64,000 nt of DNA from Mesaphorura yosii (taxonomy: Eukaryota; Arthropoda; Collembola; Poduromorpha; Tullbergiidae), in assembly GCA_009869945.1 (NCBI GenBank), contig WIXG01000298.1, forward strand, positions 33,358 through 97,357. The letters run 5' to 3'. The position numbers and the translations under genes are program-made. Under the pieces are notes generated by a model. That model was not told the DNA's origin. It ran no database searches and worked only from the letters and a program-made list of their open reading frames with translations. Below are positions 1 to 10,665 of the stretch, in pieces. The stretch's first letter is position 1; each line of letters starts with the position of its first letter.

Positions 1-445
1 CATGTAGCATTGAAAATTACGTGAAGTAAAATTGACAATGACATTCGTTATGTGCCACGCATCATCTTGCTGGTCGCTTCCTGGTATCAGAATCGAAGTG
101 GGTTTGGCCTGGATTTCTGTTGCTAATCTGCTGTCAAGTCCAGTCTCCTGGAGTGCTTTGTTTACTGGGAGCATGGGCCATTACTTGTACGACAATTAAA
201 CATGTCGTCATCAAACGTGCTGCGGCTTAGGTTGATTTATGGGCTGAGACGGCCCTGACAGGTTGCGGTGATCAATTACAGGCTTCAATTTTTAGTTTTG
301 TTAGCCTCTACGACGTGCGAGGACGAGGATTTAAATTCCATTTTTGGTACTGAATCAAGAGCAGAGTCCAAGTCCAATCAGCGATCAGCAAATTGTAGAT
401 GCAAATTAGTTCCATGACGGCTGCATTTCGGAGAAATTTTAAAAA
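1..445. other. Upstream region of the GH1 gene
   Basis: No convincing open reading frame, RNA gene or repeat is visible. It should hold the promoter and 5' leader of the beta-glucosidase gene that starts at 446, but I see no clear TATA box or initiator. Confidence 0.4.
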
Positions 446-2109
446 ATGAAGCGGTCCATGTATCTTTGCCTGCTTCTGTCGGCTTTGGCGTGCTGCGTGC
501 TACAAGCAAGCGCTCGCTTCCCGACACTTCCACAGTCTCCACCGCCCGGCCACGGCCATTCCGCCGCCAACCACGATCACGTCCAGCAAGACGAGGAATT
601 TTACCACGGTTTCTTCCCCGACGACTTTCTGTGGGGGCTGGCTACAAGTTCCTACCAAATCGAAGGCGGCTGGGATGCGCCAGGCAAGGGAGAAAACGTT
701 TGGGATCGATTCGCCCACGAGCCCGGACATATCGCCGACGGGTCGACGGGCGACGTGGCCTGCGACTCATTTCATCGTTACGAGCAGGACGTCGAGGCGC
801 TGAAAAACATTGGCGCAGACTTCTACCGGTTCTCAATTTCGTGGACTCGCATTATGCCGGACGGCACAACTCGCAATGTGAGCCAGGAGGGCATCGACTA
901 CTACAATCGTCTCATCGACGCACTCGTCCGTGAGGGTATCATTCCGATGGTGACGCTCTTCCACTGGGACCTGCCACAGTCGCTGCAGGAGGCCGTTGGT
1001 GGTTGGCCGAGCCACGCTATCGCTTCACACTTTGGTGACTACGCCCGCATCTGCTTTCGGGAGTTCGGAGATCGAGTCAAGCACTGGATCACGTTCAACG
1101 AACCTAAGGTCTTCTGCCAGCTCGGCTACGCGTACGGTTCACACGCGCCTGGGATCCGTTCTCCAGCTGAACAGCCTTACCAGTGCGTGCACACAATCCT
1201 AATGTCGCACGGCTACGCGTACCGAATCTACGATCAAGAATTCCGGAGGAGTCAAGGCGGAGTCGTGGGCTTGACACAGGACTGCGGCTGGTCGGAGCCG
1301 TCGAACCCCGATAGTCAAGAAGATCACGAAGCGAGTGAGCGCGCGCTACAGTTCCAACACGGCTGGTTTGCATATCCACTGACTTACGGAGAGTATCCGC
1401 CGATCATGAGGCAGATTGTTGATGAGAAAAGCGCGGCGGAGGGGCTCGACCATAGCCGGCTGCCGCAATTTGATGCGTTTTGGACGCAGATGATCAACGG
1501 CACACTCGACTTTTACGGGCTCAACCACTACTCGACGGGCTACGTGTACCCGACGACTGGCGGGGCGCCAGGGCACGATGGCGACCAGAACGTTGGCAGT
1601 TACACGGATCCAAACTGGCCTCCTTCAGCCGCGCCATGGCTTTGGGTCGTTCCATGGGGCTTTCGCAAGATTCTCACGTGGATTGACCGCACGTACAACA
1701 TTGGACCGGTGAAGAAACCGATTTACGTCACCGAAAACGGATTTGCGGACCACTGGTACGATGGGCTGGACGATGCGGGGCGTGTCAACTATTACAACCT
1801 GTACATTAACGAGATGCTCAAGGCCATTGCGCTGGACGGGGCGAACGTGAAGGGATACACGGCCTGGAGTCTGATTGACAACTTTGAGTGGGCAGAAGGA
1901 TACACGTAAGTCGTCACACCACACATTTAAATTCTCTCAGGGACATGGCTAACGATTCACGGGACGGGTGGGTGTTTAATTTCAGGCAACGATTTGGTGT
2001 TCACTGGATTAACTGGACTGATCCGGAGCTGACTCGTGTTCCAAAGGATTCAGCACACTTTCTGAAGGAGTTATTTGAGGTCAATGGATTTCCTGAACCT
2101 AGAAAATAG
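446..2109 (+). CDS. Secreted glycoside hydrolase family 1 (beta-glucosidase/lactase-like)
   Basis: Two exons, 446-1905 and 1986-2109, joined over an 80-nt intron (GTAAGT...TTTCAG); the join restores GYTQRFG, the conserved C-terminal motif of the family. Product 527 aa, the normal GH1 length. Residues 1-23 form a signal peptide (MKRSMYLCLLLSALACC...). The (beta/alpha)8 barrel begins near FPDDFLWGLATSSYQIEGGW. The acid/base Glu lies in TFNEP (about E219) and the nucleophile Glu in YVTENGF (about E430), so both catalytic residues are present. The family hydrolyses beta-glycosides by a retaining mechanism; secretion points to digestion of plant or fungal glycosides or activation of glycosides. 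AATAAA at 2322-2327 is a likely polyadenylation signal. The exact substrate (cellobiose, glucosinolate or another) cannot be told from sequence. Confidence 0.93.
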
Positions 2110-2535
2110 AAATCATGTGGCTTTGCTTGAGCTTCGACCTTGAATGCAAATTAAATATTAAATTCCTCAAATTAATCAGTAGTACGTAATGCTTAGCTCC
2201 TAATCAATTTTCTTGGGTTCAGTCACCAATTGACGCCAATTGAAATTGTGCTGGAAAAGCAAAGTAGGAAACCCTTAAAAGTAGAGAAAATGATGTTTGT
2301 GTTGCGTTAGCGAGTTTCATGAATAAACTGCTTGTGTTTGAAGTGTTTGTTTCTCTTTCCTGTCTTGGAAGATGGTCTTGGGATCCATTCTTGACCGAGT
2401 CTTAGTCTTTGCTGTTTCTTTACTGCCAGTTCTATACACCACTTCGACATTGTCACTCGACTTTCTGGCTACAAAATTCAACCTCGCCTTACGAAAGTGA
2501 CTGCAATCCTCAACAAAATTTCAAGTTCCTTTGAG

Positions 2536-3375
2536 ATGGGTGCTGCCGTCGCCGCCATTGCCTCTAGAGCACCGACACCAGCAGATGCTCCTACATCGCC
2601 ATACAAATACAGACTGACTTACTTCAACTACCCCGGCATCGCCGAACCAATTCGCTACATTCTCGCCTACATCGGAGAGCCATTCGAAGACGTCCGCCTG
2701 GAGTGGAATGAAAAGTGGGAGAAGGAACTCAAGCCGAAGTACCCGTGGGGCAAGCTGCCTGTCCTCACCACCAGCGACGGATTCCAACTCAGCCAGTCGC
2801 TCACCATTTGCCGTTATCTCGCTCGCAAGCATGGGCTGGCTGGGAAGGACGAAATCGAAGCGGCGCGGTGCGACGAGCTCGTCGATGCGATCCGTGACAT
2901 TCACGACGGTAATTCGACGAATTTGACTGTCAAGTAACATATGTGCTTGAAACCCAAGCAATATTTTCTCATGTTCGATGCTCCTTTTGTGTTTTGTCCA
3001 GTTTGGGTCAGAATGTTTGTCGAAACGGACAAGCGCCAGAAGACGGCACATATGGACGAGTTGATGATGAAGCAGGCTGACTACTACCTCAAGCTGAGCA
3101 AGATTCTTAACGAAAACGGGAAGCGACGGGGCAAATCCAGCGTCAGCGGCGGCAGCAGCAGCAACAACAGGGATGATCCGGTCTATCTCGTCGGAAATCA
3201 GCTGTCTTGGGCCGATCTCTATCTCTGCTTCTATCTCCAGTTCTTCGAAATCGACTTGAGAGGAACGCTCCCGTCTTTCCCACTCCTGGAGAAGTTTAAG
3301 GCCCGGATTGAAGCCTTGCCAGCCATCAAGAACTACATGCAGCGTCGTCCGAGACCACCGATGGGGCCAGCCTAA
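2536..3375 (+). CDS. Sigma-class glutathione S-transferase
   Basis: Exons 2536-2908 and 3002-3375, joined at G|TT TGG (phase 1); product 248 aa. The ATG at 2536 is the start because the open frame further upstream begins only with GTG. The N-terminal thioredoxin-like domain reads YRLTYFNYPGIAEPIRYI, with the catalytic Tyr early in the domain; GKLPVLTTSDGFQLSQSLTI gives the cis-Pro and the Ser that binds the glutathione gamma-glutamyl group. The C-terminal helical domain ends in FKARIEALPAIKNYMQRRPR, typical of arthropod sigma GSTs and prostaglandin D synthases. A Pro/Ala-rich N-terminal extension of about 25 aa and a Gly/Ser/Asn-rich insert (GKSSVSGGSSSNN) are unusual. Likely roles are conjugation of glutathione to lipid peroxidation products or prostaglandin-type chemistry. 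AATAAA at 3507-3512. Confidence 0.9.
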
Positions 3376-4242
3376 TTTACCAGAACACTAAATTACTAAT
3401 AGCGTGAAATTATTCCGAAACCGATGAACCGTCAAAGTTCTAATTTATTCCCCAATTTTTACTACTACTTTTACTTCTTTTCTTGATTTGCTCACTGGGA
3501 CCACGAAATAAAAGACGAAACCACTGAACTGATGACGGCTGAAGCTGATTTGATGCGTTGTGTTGCATTTGACGATTTGACGTTTCTTTCGTAGCTTCGA
3601 CAACACTTCGTCTTTTGTAAAAGTTTGCTTATACACGGACTCGTACAGAGTTTGTGGACATTTATGCGAGAGGTTCTGGTAATTGCATTCAATTCTATGA
3701 ATTTATTGGAATGCAGGATCCTATGCCATTCGGCACCGCACAGCTGTTGTGACCTTGTGACAACAAGATTCAGGTCTTGACGCGAAATCATGGCCAAGAG
3801 GCCGACCAGAGTGACTATGAACGTTGGTCTTCCGCGCTTCATTTTGCCAATTATTTCTAAATTCAACGTCAGTTGTCTAATTTCTGGGCGTTCAGATGTG
3901 ATTCAACTTGTGCGCATGTGATCGATGATAAGACCATGTATGTCACTTCAACTTTGAACGAAATTGACTAACGGTTTGTGCCATGTCGCTGTTTTCACAA
4001 TTCGTCGAACGTACTCATGCTCGCAGTTTTCTCATGTATGTTTTGCATGACCTAATCTTAATTGGTATTGGCATTCGTGCGTTGACAATGTGCAGGCAGA
4101 TTGACTTCGCTGGAATTGGAATCAACATCGGCTCGAGTGGTAGTCGGCATCCTTGACCCTTGAATCTAGTAATTAACTCTGCAGGGAAAAGTGCCAGCAA
4201 TTCCATGGTTCTCGTGATTCGTGGTTGTGAGTGGAGCACCAC
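3376..4242. other. Intergenic, GST 3' end to Kelch gene
   Basis: Holds the GST 3' UTR (polyA signal near 3507) and the Kelch gene promoter. A minus-strand open frame at 3492-3866 has a hydrophobic start but no recognisable domain and was not called. Confidence 0.4.
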
Positions 4243-5586
4243 ATGCACAAGCTGATGAGCTTTTCGTGTGTCTCAGCCGTGAGTGTGTCCGCGTTCGCAG
4301 GGTTCCTTGCCCTCGTGCAGGCGGCACAAGGCCTGGAATGGGTTGTGGCCGATTCAAGGCTCCCTGTGGCCATATACGGGCATTCGGCGGTGTACGACGG
4401 TGCAGATTCCATTTATATCATCGGCGGGTATAACCACGCTCACTTGTATCAGACTCAGGTGGTCAAGTACTCCATCGCCAGCGGGGACATTGAAGATCTT
4501 GGGACGTTCATTCCGAAGGCATTCGGGGCAGCCGTCATGGACTCCGACAGTGGTGATATTTACTACTTTGGCGGCTTGAACGATACATCGTTCAGCGCGG
4601 ACGTGCACAAATTTTCGACGCGCACACCCAGCTACCAAATCGTGAATCACCTCCCCGTCGCCGTGGAGGAGTTTGGACTGGCCTTCGACTCCCGCCAGGG
4701 CAGGAAGACGGCATACATTCTTGGCGGCGGGGGTGAGGAGCCGTACGTCGACAATATCGTGGCCTACGACGTGTCCAGCAACACAGTTGGCCAAGGTGGG
4801 CGACTGCAGACCGGTCGATGGGGGTTGACCGCTGTGTGGGCACCTCGCAGAGACACTGGAACCGATGCAGGTCTTGTCTACATATTCGGGGGTTATAACG
4901 GGGTTCCTTTGTCGGGGCAAGACATACTGCAGTACAACCCCGCAAATGGGTTCGTCGCCAAGCTAGCTGCAACACTCCCTCATACCTCGCAGTGGGGCTG
5001 TGCCGTTCTGGTCGACAAGGACGATGATGAACAGGTCTACCTGCTCGGAAGTGAACGCCTCATCAAATTCGACCCGACGAGCGGACGGGCCACCGCCGTC
5101 GAGGTTGAGGGGTATCAGGAACTTCTCTACCCTGCCTGTGTGTACGTGCCGGACCTAGAAAGGATCTACGTGTTCGGTGGTTATCCTTACGGCTCCGGCT
5201 TGACCGATGTCACACTGCCATTGAATAAGACGGGCGTGGACGGGCGTGGACGCCGCTGGCCACTGCCGATTGCCATGCAAACCGACCAAATTGCGTACAT
5301 TGACCTGAGCAGCCGCAGCGAGACGACAACAAGCACCGAGCGGCCACCTCCTGCAGACTGTGCTGACGGCGCAACGCGTGTCATCCCAAACCCGTTTTGC
5401 TGTGAGAGTTTTTATTTTTGTCACGGAGGAGTTGGGACAAAGGTTGAATGCGAAGGTGGTCACCACTTCAACCCTGGCACGCTGCAATGCGAAGACGCCG
5501 GCGTGGTTCAATGTGGGCTAACCTACGGGCATGTTGGGCGACAAATCCTGGCAGTATTGGGGAAAATATTCTCCGTATTTTACTAA
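4243..5586 (+). CDS. Secreted Kelch-repeat protein with C-terminal chitin-binding (CBM14) domain
   Basis: Single exon of 447 aa; the ATG at 4243 is the first in frame and opens a signal peptide (MHKLMSFSCVSAVSVSAFAG..., cut near AAQG). About six Kelch blades follow, seen as YIIGGYNH, YYFGGLND, AYILGGGGEE, VYIFGGYNG, VYLLGSERL and YVFGGYPYG, which would close a beta-propeller. After a Thr/Ser-rich linker (ETTTSTERPPP) comes a peritrophin-A type domain with six Cys (DCADG...FCC...FYFCHGG...VECEGGHHFNP...QCED...QCG). Kelch propellers are mostly intracellular, so this secreted architecture with a chitin anchor is uncommon. It probably sits on cuticle or peritrophic chitin; the ligand is unknown. 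AATAAA at 5605-5610. A decayed relative lies just downstream (5970-6125). Confidence 0.85.
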   Translation: MHKLMSFSCVSAVSVSAFAGFLALVQAAQGLEWVVADSRLPVAIYGHSAVYDGADSIYIIGGYNHAHLYQTQVVKYSIASGDIEDLGTFIPKAFGAAVMDSDSGDIYYFGGLNDTSFSADVHKFSTRTPSYQIVNHLPVAVEEFGLAFDSRQGRKTAYILGGGGEEPYVDNIVAYDVSSNTVGQGGRLQTGRWGLTAVWAPRRDTGTDAGLVYIFGGYNGVPLSGQDILQYNPANGFVAKLAATLPHTSQWGCAVLVDKDDDEQVYLLGSERLIKFDPTSGRATAVEVEGYQELLYPACVYVPDLERIYVFGGYPYGSGLTDVTLPLNKTGVDGRGRRWPLPIAMQTDQIAYIDLSSRSETTTSTERPPPADCADGATRVIPNPFCCESFYFCHGGVGTKVECEGGHHFNPGTLQCEDAGVVQCGLTYGHVGRQILAVLGKIFSVFY

Positions 5587-5969
5587 ACTACAAATGTCTC
5601 CATCAATAAAATTTGAGCGTTGCTGTTATTTACATCGTTTGAACCTTTGATCTCCTTCAACCATTTGAAGTGTTGCAAGCTACCATTAAAATTCCAACAC
5701 GCCACTCGTGAACATGCGTGGCTGAAAAATTAATTAAATTTTGAATTGTTAATTGTCAGAAATTAAAGCGGTATCAGTCTGTCCACGCTTGTAATTAGCA
5801 TTGCTAATTGTTTATCAGCATATCAAATCAAACGCAGGGTGGGAACACAAAAATCTGTACCCGAGCACGGGTTCAACTAGCGGTGCACAGAATTTCGTTC
5901 CAGTTCTGAATCACTACGCAGCTATTAAGTATATTCTAGTGGCTCAAATTAAAAAGGGGCGATTATGGC

Positions 5970-6125
5970 TGTGCATACGTCTCGAAGTTGAACCGGTTTT
6001 ACATTTTCGGTGGTCGGGGGCACCACAGCGGGGGACCCGCTTATTACCTCGACAAAACTGCATAAATGAACTCGGAACGGGGGTTCCAACTGAACCTCCA
6101 ACGACGACGACCACGGAGCGCCCTT
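5970..6125 (+). pseudogene. Decayed copy of the Kelch/chitin-binding gene
   Basis: The frame at 5991-6065 reads NRFYIFGGRGHHSGG then AYYLDKTA and a stop, which is a Kelch blade like VYIFGGYNG in the gene upstream. In another frame, 6080-6125 encodes PTEPPTTTTTERP, resembling the Thr-rich TERP linker before the chitin-binding domain of that gene. The two motifs occur in the same order as in the intact gene but in different frames and without the rest, so this looks like a tandem duplicate that has decayed. The call rests on short motifs only. Confidence 0.4.
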
Positions 6126-6511
6126 CTTTCCCCCGCAACCAACCAATTGACCAACTGTCGAATTCCAGAATGATTGATTGCCTGGAACTCTCAGAACCGG
6201 ACTGATATTTTGTGAACTGGCTCTGAACATTCCCTGCACTTATTGGATCCGAACCAATTTAATTTTGCACTCGTCCTCACGAAATCATTCAACTTTTGGT
6301 GAAGAGTCGAGTATTGACCATGATTTGAACATGAATCATGATAAAGAAGATACGCGGAGGAAAGGTACAAAAGTCTACATTTCAGCATGGTGCCGGCGAA
6401 ATACACACAAAATAACATAACATTTAAGCGTATGTTAAATAGCAAAGAGTCTGTTGTTCAAAAAGTGTCTTAAATAATTATGTATTTCGCCAAAATTACT
6501 ATTATGTACAA
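6126..6511. other. AT-rich intergenic stretch
   Basis: No coding potential recognised. It contains the 3' flank of the minus-strand protease gene that ends at 6512. Confidence 0.35.
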
Positions 6512-7964
6512 CTAATCGGTAAGGAGTGTGTCCTCGATCCAACTCTTGAACGCACCCACACGCGTAAAAATTGCGTACTTCTTTGAGTCGCACAGCGCCC
6601 GATTGTCCGGATCCAGCGGACCATGGCTGACGATGCCCTGCAAGTAGTGCAGGCCTCCGGGCCCATCGTCCTCAAAGATAAGCCCCGCCCCCGAATCCCC
6701 ATTGCACACGGCGATGCCCGTAGTGTGCCCCGCGCAGATCTGATTGGTGGACGGAACGAAGCCCAGCACGCGCTTGCATTCGCGGGCGGAGAGGACGGGT
6801 AGCGTGGCCCGCTTCAGAGTGGGGGACACGGCCCCTGTCTCGTCGACCCCGAAGCCGACGACGGACCCGACGGAGCCCGCGCTGAGCTGGATGCGTTCGC
6901 GCACTTCGTGCTCGCGCCCGTACAAAGGGAAGCAGACGGGGTACACGTAGTCTGAGATCGGTGCGGGGACGAGCAGGCGGATGAGGGCGATGTCCGCCTC
7001 GTACGAGCCCGGGTTGTAGTCCTCGTGCACCACGATAGACTTGATTGGCACCAAGACGTTCGTTTGCACGTGGGCGCGCCGCGAGCCGACCTGCAAGTCC
7101 AGCGTCGAGCTCGTTGCCGACAGAACGACGCGGAGCGCTGAGGTTCGTAGGGGCCCGCCGCGCCCGCTCGACACGCAATGCGCAGCGGTAAGGAGCGCGT
7201 CGGCGCTGATGAGCGTTGTCCCACAAATGTAGTGGGCCTCATCCCCAGACGGGCTCACGGCGAAGAGGGCGGCATTCCACGGATACTCGAGCGAATTCGC
7301 CGCGCTTCCATTGAGGATGTAGTACGAGAGCTCGGGAACCTTCGGAATTCCGCATTCTGCCGTGAAACCAATAATTTTTAATTATTTAGTCAAATACCGG
7401 TGCGTACTTCAATTCTTAATATTTTACCCAGTGTGCACACAAAACTCCGTTTGCTCTTCCTCCAGGCTCCCGCCGCCGTGCAGAGAACGAGATAGGACGC
7501 CGATCCGCTTCCGGCAGCTTTGTAGCGGGACATGCAGGTCACTTTCAGCTTCGTTCCTGGCATGGCAGGTCTGTCCTGCCAGCAAAGTTTGGGCACTCCA
7601 CCCTCGACCCCAGGAGCCACACATTCGTAGGTGGTGCCCTCTTCCGGCGGCAGCGGCGGGCAAAGGCGCACTTCCCCGCCTGCGGATGCGGGCCCTGCCA
7701 TCTTCGTTGTCGTCGTGGGGAAGTCGAGGGCAGCCGCGATGGCGTGGTCGCCACCGTCCCAGGTTTGGGCGGCGCTATTGAAGTCGGCGCGGGGTCAGGG
7801 AAGGGCCTGGGCATAGGAGGGGGTGAGGGGGCAAGCGCGGTGGGGGGTTTCCTGAAAGCCCCACAGTACGCGAGATCCTCATCTGAACCGTCCGCGCAGT
7901 CTTTTCGGGAGTCGCAGAGCTGCCCACTACGGAATCCTTGCCCAAGCCCGTTCACGCAGACGTA
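6512..7964 (-). CDS. LDLa - sushi (CCP) - active S1 serine protease segment
   Basis: Read on the minus strand. 7964-7755 encodes an LDLa-like module (YVCVNG...GQLCDSRKDCADGSDED...YC, apparently lacking one of the six Cys) and a Pro-rich linker. 7701-7428 encodes a sushi/CCP module (LCPPLPPEEGTTYECV...LVLCTAAGAW...FVCT). A 71-nt intron (7427-7357) joins CTL to ECGIP, and 7356-6512 encodes an S1 protease: activation site YYILNGS, His in LLTAAHC, Asp in ADIALIRL, Ser in CNGDSGAGL, so the triad is intact. The LDLa-CCP-S1 order matches modular serine proteases that start insect immune cascades. The linker and the sushi module are in different frames: either a 53-nt intron (7754-7702, weak donor) or a frameshift joins them. 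No start codon or signal peptide belongs to this segment; it follows the upstream protease homolog in frame after one TAG. Confidence 0.75.
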
Positions 7965-9120
7965 CTACCCTTGCGCGGTTGCAATATTCGCGTTCATCCA
8001 GGGCAGGTTTTCTGCGACGGTGACAAGACTCACGAAATGCTCCATGCCCGACTGCGCGTCAGCGCAGGAGCTGTAAGATTTCGTGATCATCCCAGCCAGG
8101 TACCAGCGCCCGGAGTACCACGTCGCGAGCGGAGTTCCGTCGATGAATCGGTCGCCGACGTGGGGCTGGCTTTTAGTTTTATGTTGGTTTGTGGTTCTGT
8201 CACAGGGCAGCGCCCTCTGGCATTCTGGCCCACAAAGATCCGCCTCCGTGAGATTGTAGTACACGTTGTTCAGGGCCAGACCTCCGCTCCGCCTGAACCC
8301 CGACAATCTCATCGGTCCAACCAGAAAAGGCTGATTTACCGCGGTCGTCTTGAAAACCGCGGTCTCCGCTGGCGCTTCGACGCAAATTGGGCGGACGACG
8401 GCGGAGACATTCATCGGCTCCCGTAAACGGATGATGGCAAAGTCGTGCATGGAATGCCCGTACATGGAGCGGGGATGCGGGCGAACATGGTCGATTTCGA
8501 GCACCTGTGAGTACGAATCCATGACGAGGTCCTTCCGGTCCTTCACCCCGACCGCGACGACGATGCGCGAAGCAGCCTGTGCGACGAGAGAATTCATCCG
8601 CAGCTCGGCGCCGGAATTCGGCACTGCCTCCCAAAATTGTCGTCCTCCTGAATAAGAAATATAAAAATACAAAAATCTTACAGAAATTCGTGGATGGTCC
8701 AAAATAATTTTGCATCGAAACCACAAAATTTTAATGCAGTCATAAAAATTTGTGGGAATTACTAGTAATGAGTGTGGAGCGGCCAATGATAATTGCGGAC
8801 ATTCCATTGTCGATAAACGACGCTGTCCGAGAGCCTGACTGGTCCTCTGGTGGACCTTTCACGAGAATGAGCGCCGTCCAGGGCGCCTTGAGCCGGACGT
8901 CTTGCCCGCCCCCGTCCACGCGTACGGTCGTTTTTCCGCAGTGGGAACTCGCCATTAATTGTCCGGCGACGGTGTGTCCTTGTAATTGAAATAGCATCAG
9001 GGTCAGGAGCGGAATCGAGACCAAGAGTATCCGAGAGCATGCTAGCACCGGCACCCGAGGTCCGAGACTGGGACACGGAAACCTTGCTGACGACGGTCGC
9101 TGTGGCGATGACGATGACAT
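7965..9120 (-). CDS. Secreted serine protease homolog (catalytically inactive S1)
   Basis: Exons 9120-8763 and 8647-7965, phase 1, 346 aa, ending at TAG. The start at 9120 gives an N-terminal leader with a hydrophobic core (ILLVSIPLLTLMLFQLQG) and then the S1 fold: CGKTTVRVDGG, PWTALILVKG, strand SASRIVVAVG-like (ASRIVVAVGVKD), and an Asp in HDFAIIRL. The His motif (TAAHC) is replaced by STLITRGRQFW and the GDSGGP motif by VGDRFIDGTPL, so both His and Ser are missing. The chain ends with the S1 C-terminal helix (AENLPWMNANIA). Such protease homologs act as cofactors or decoys in arthropod immune cascades (known of the family). After the stop the same frame continues as the LDLa module of the next segment, so the two may be one modular protein. 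Confidence 0.78.
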
Positions 9121-9217
9121 GATGGAATTTGAAGATAGAAGTTGCCGGCGTTCATGTCCTTGCAGAATTTTGTGAGGCGCCTCCGTCGGATGCTCGGTTT
9201 GATGTACGTCAGATTGA

Positions 9218-9772
9218 TTACGGCATCGTCGCCTGCATGACCGGATCGCATTTGTAATCTTCGCCTTCCCCTGCGTAGCCTGCGATGGAGTGTGCCAGCC
9301 CGTTTCCCGACCCACCAGGAATAATTCCAAGTGCCAGGCCCGTCAACTCCTTTGCATCGCTCCGAAGGCGAATTCCGTTGATTACCTCGTTGTTCAGTCT
9401 ATCACCACCGAACACAATTATACCGTGTAAATCTCCCAGACCATCGGCCGCCTGCAGCATGGATTTGGCGTGGCTCGCAAACCCGTGATGAAGACGCTCG
9501 GGTAAATTCCGGCAGAGTCAAGATGTCCAGATACAACATTCTTGAAGATGGACAAAGTTTTTCCCTTCCCGCTCTTGGGATTGACTATGACGAGCATCTT
9601 ACGCCGAAGGAAGTGGTGGGATTGAATTGCCAGGCGGAGACCGTCGGACGGCGGCGCAGTGTCGGGCTCGCGTTCGGGTCCCTTTGAAGTTCCTGGTCGG
9701 ATGTCGCGAATCATCGATGGCTTCGATGGGCTTGGCAGTGGTAATGGATTTGAATTCGGAAAGAGTACCCAT
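9218..9772 (-). pseudogene. Sphingosine/ceramide-kinase-like fragment, frameshifted
   Basis: The minus strand encodes the start of a DAGK-type lipid kinase domain: KMLVIVNPKSGKGK (nucleotide-binding strand), then in another frame FASHAKSMLQAADG, IIVFGGDRLNNEVINGI and LGIIPGGSGNGLAHSI. The order matches sphingosine kinases. Lesions: a frameshift near 9482-9490 between VFIT and FASHA; a probable second near 9720, since the best upstream start (ATG at 9772, MGTLSEFKS...) lies in a different frame; Arg in place of the conserved Gly of GGDG; and loss of everything C-terminal of the second glycine loop. No introns explain the shifts. It lies directly upstream of the protease homolog on the same strand. 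An assembly error could explain a shift but not the truncation. Confidence 0.65.
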
Positions 9773-10665
9773 GTCGACTTTTAATCACTACCAACGAATC
9801 TTGAACAATTTTGGACTTCGACTGCACCGAACTGAGTGAGTCGAGCCAGGATTAACACATGAGCACTGAACTGAACCCAATGACTCGGCTGGTGAGCGCC
9901 TTCGCTCTCTGAACAATCGCAAGTCGTAAACCCGCAAGCGGAAGACTTTGGTAAAATGCGTTTCTTACCAGTACATGTTCGTTCGATTATGTTGATGATT
10001 GATCACGGATTGAGTTGAAACCGCGCTGAACAATGCGATATTAAATTTTAACGACTTTGGCCTAGAATTGATCGAAAACGACTATAAATTGCCCAGAATT
10101 CAAAAGCCGGTCAAGTGAGTCAAGTGAACTTTATTGCTATTTCAAGGCAGTGATTAGGTTTCTGTTTCGAGTCAGTGGACATTTTCTGTATAAAATTACT
10201 TATTGACAATACTCAACAGCTAAGAAAGTATTTTTGACAATTATTAATTGGGTTACTTAAATGTAAATGAGGTTCATGATTCATGATGGCAGTTTTCAAT
10301 AATTAGATTAATGGGTCGACTTGAATAAATAATAATTAAAACAGGAATAAGTGCAAAATAATGCAGTAAAATCAACAGTAAAATGAAAACAACAGTCTAA
10401 AGAGGCCAAATACTGGGTGCGCATCTAAAAGACTAAAATGAGTCACTAAATGCAATAAAGTTACCTTAATTAAATAGTCAGACCAAATAGGCTACGATCT
10501 CTCAAATCTGAACAAACTTCATAGGCTTTCTACTTTCTACTGCTTCTACGACAAAATCGAAGGGCGGCCTTCAGTATTCAGCCTTCAGCGAAGTTTTCTT
10601 CATCATTTAGTCTCAATTCTGTTGAAATTGACGAATTCACCTTAGTTCTCTTTTAGCAGATTAGC
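9773..10665. other. AT-rich intergenic region
   Basis: No gene recognised. Contains the 3' UTR and polyadenylation region of the minus-strand Polycomb gene, with several TTTATT-type words. Confidence 0.4.

Noticed and set aside
3492..3866. Minus-strand frame with hydrophobic start and several Cys (insulin-like peptide considered)
   Set aside because: Cys spacing does not fit insulin B or A chains, no splice structure or homology is evident, and codon use is not coding-like.
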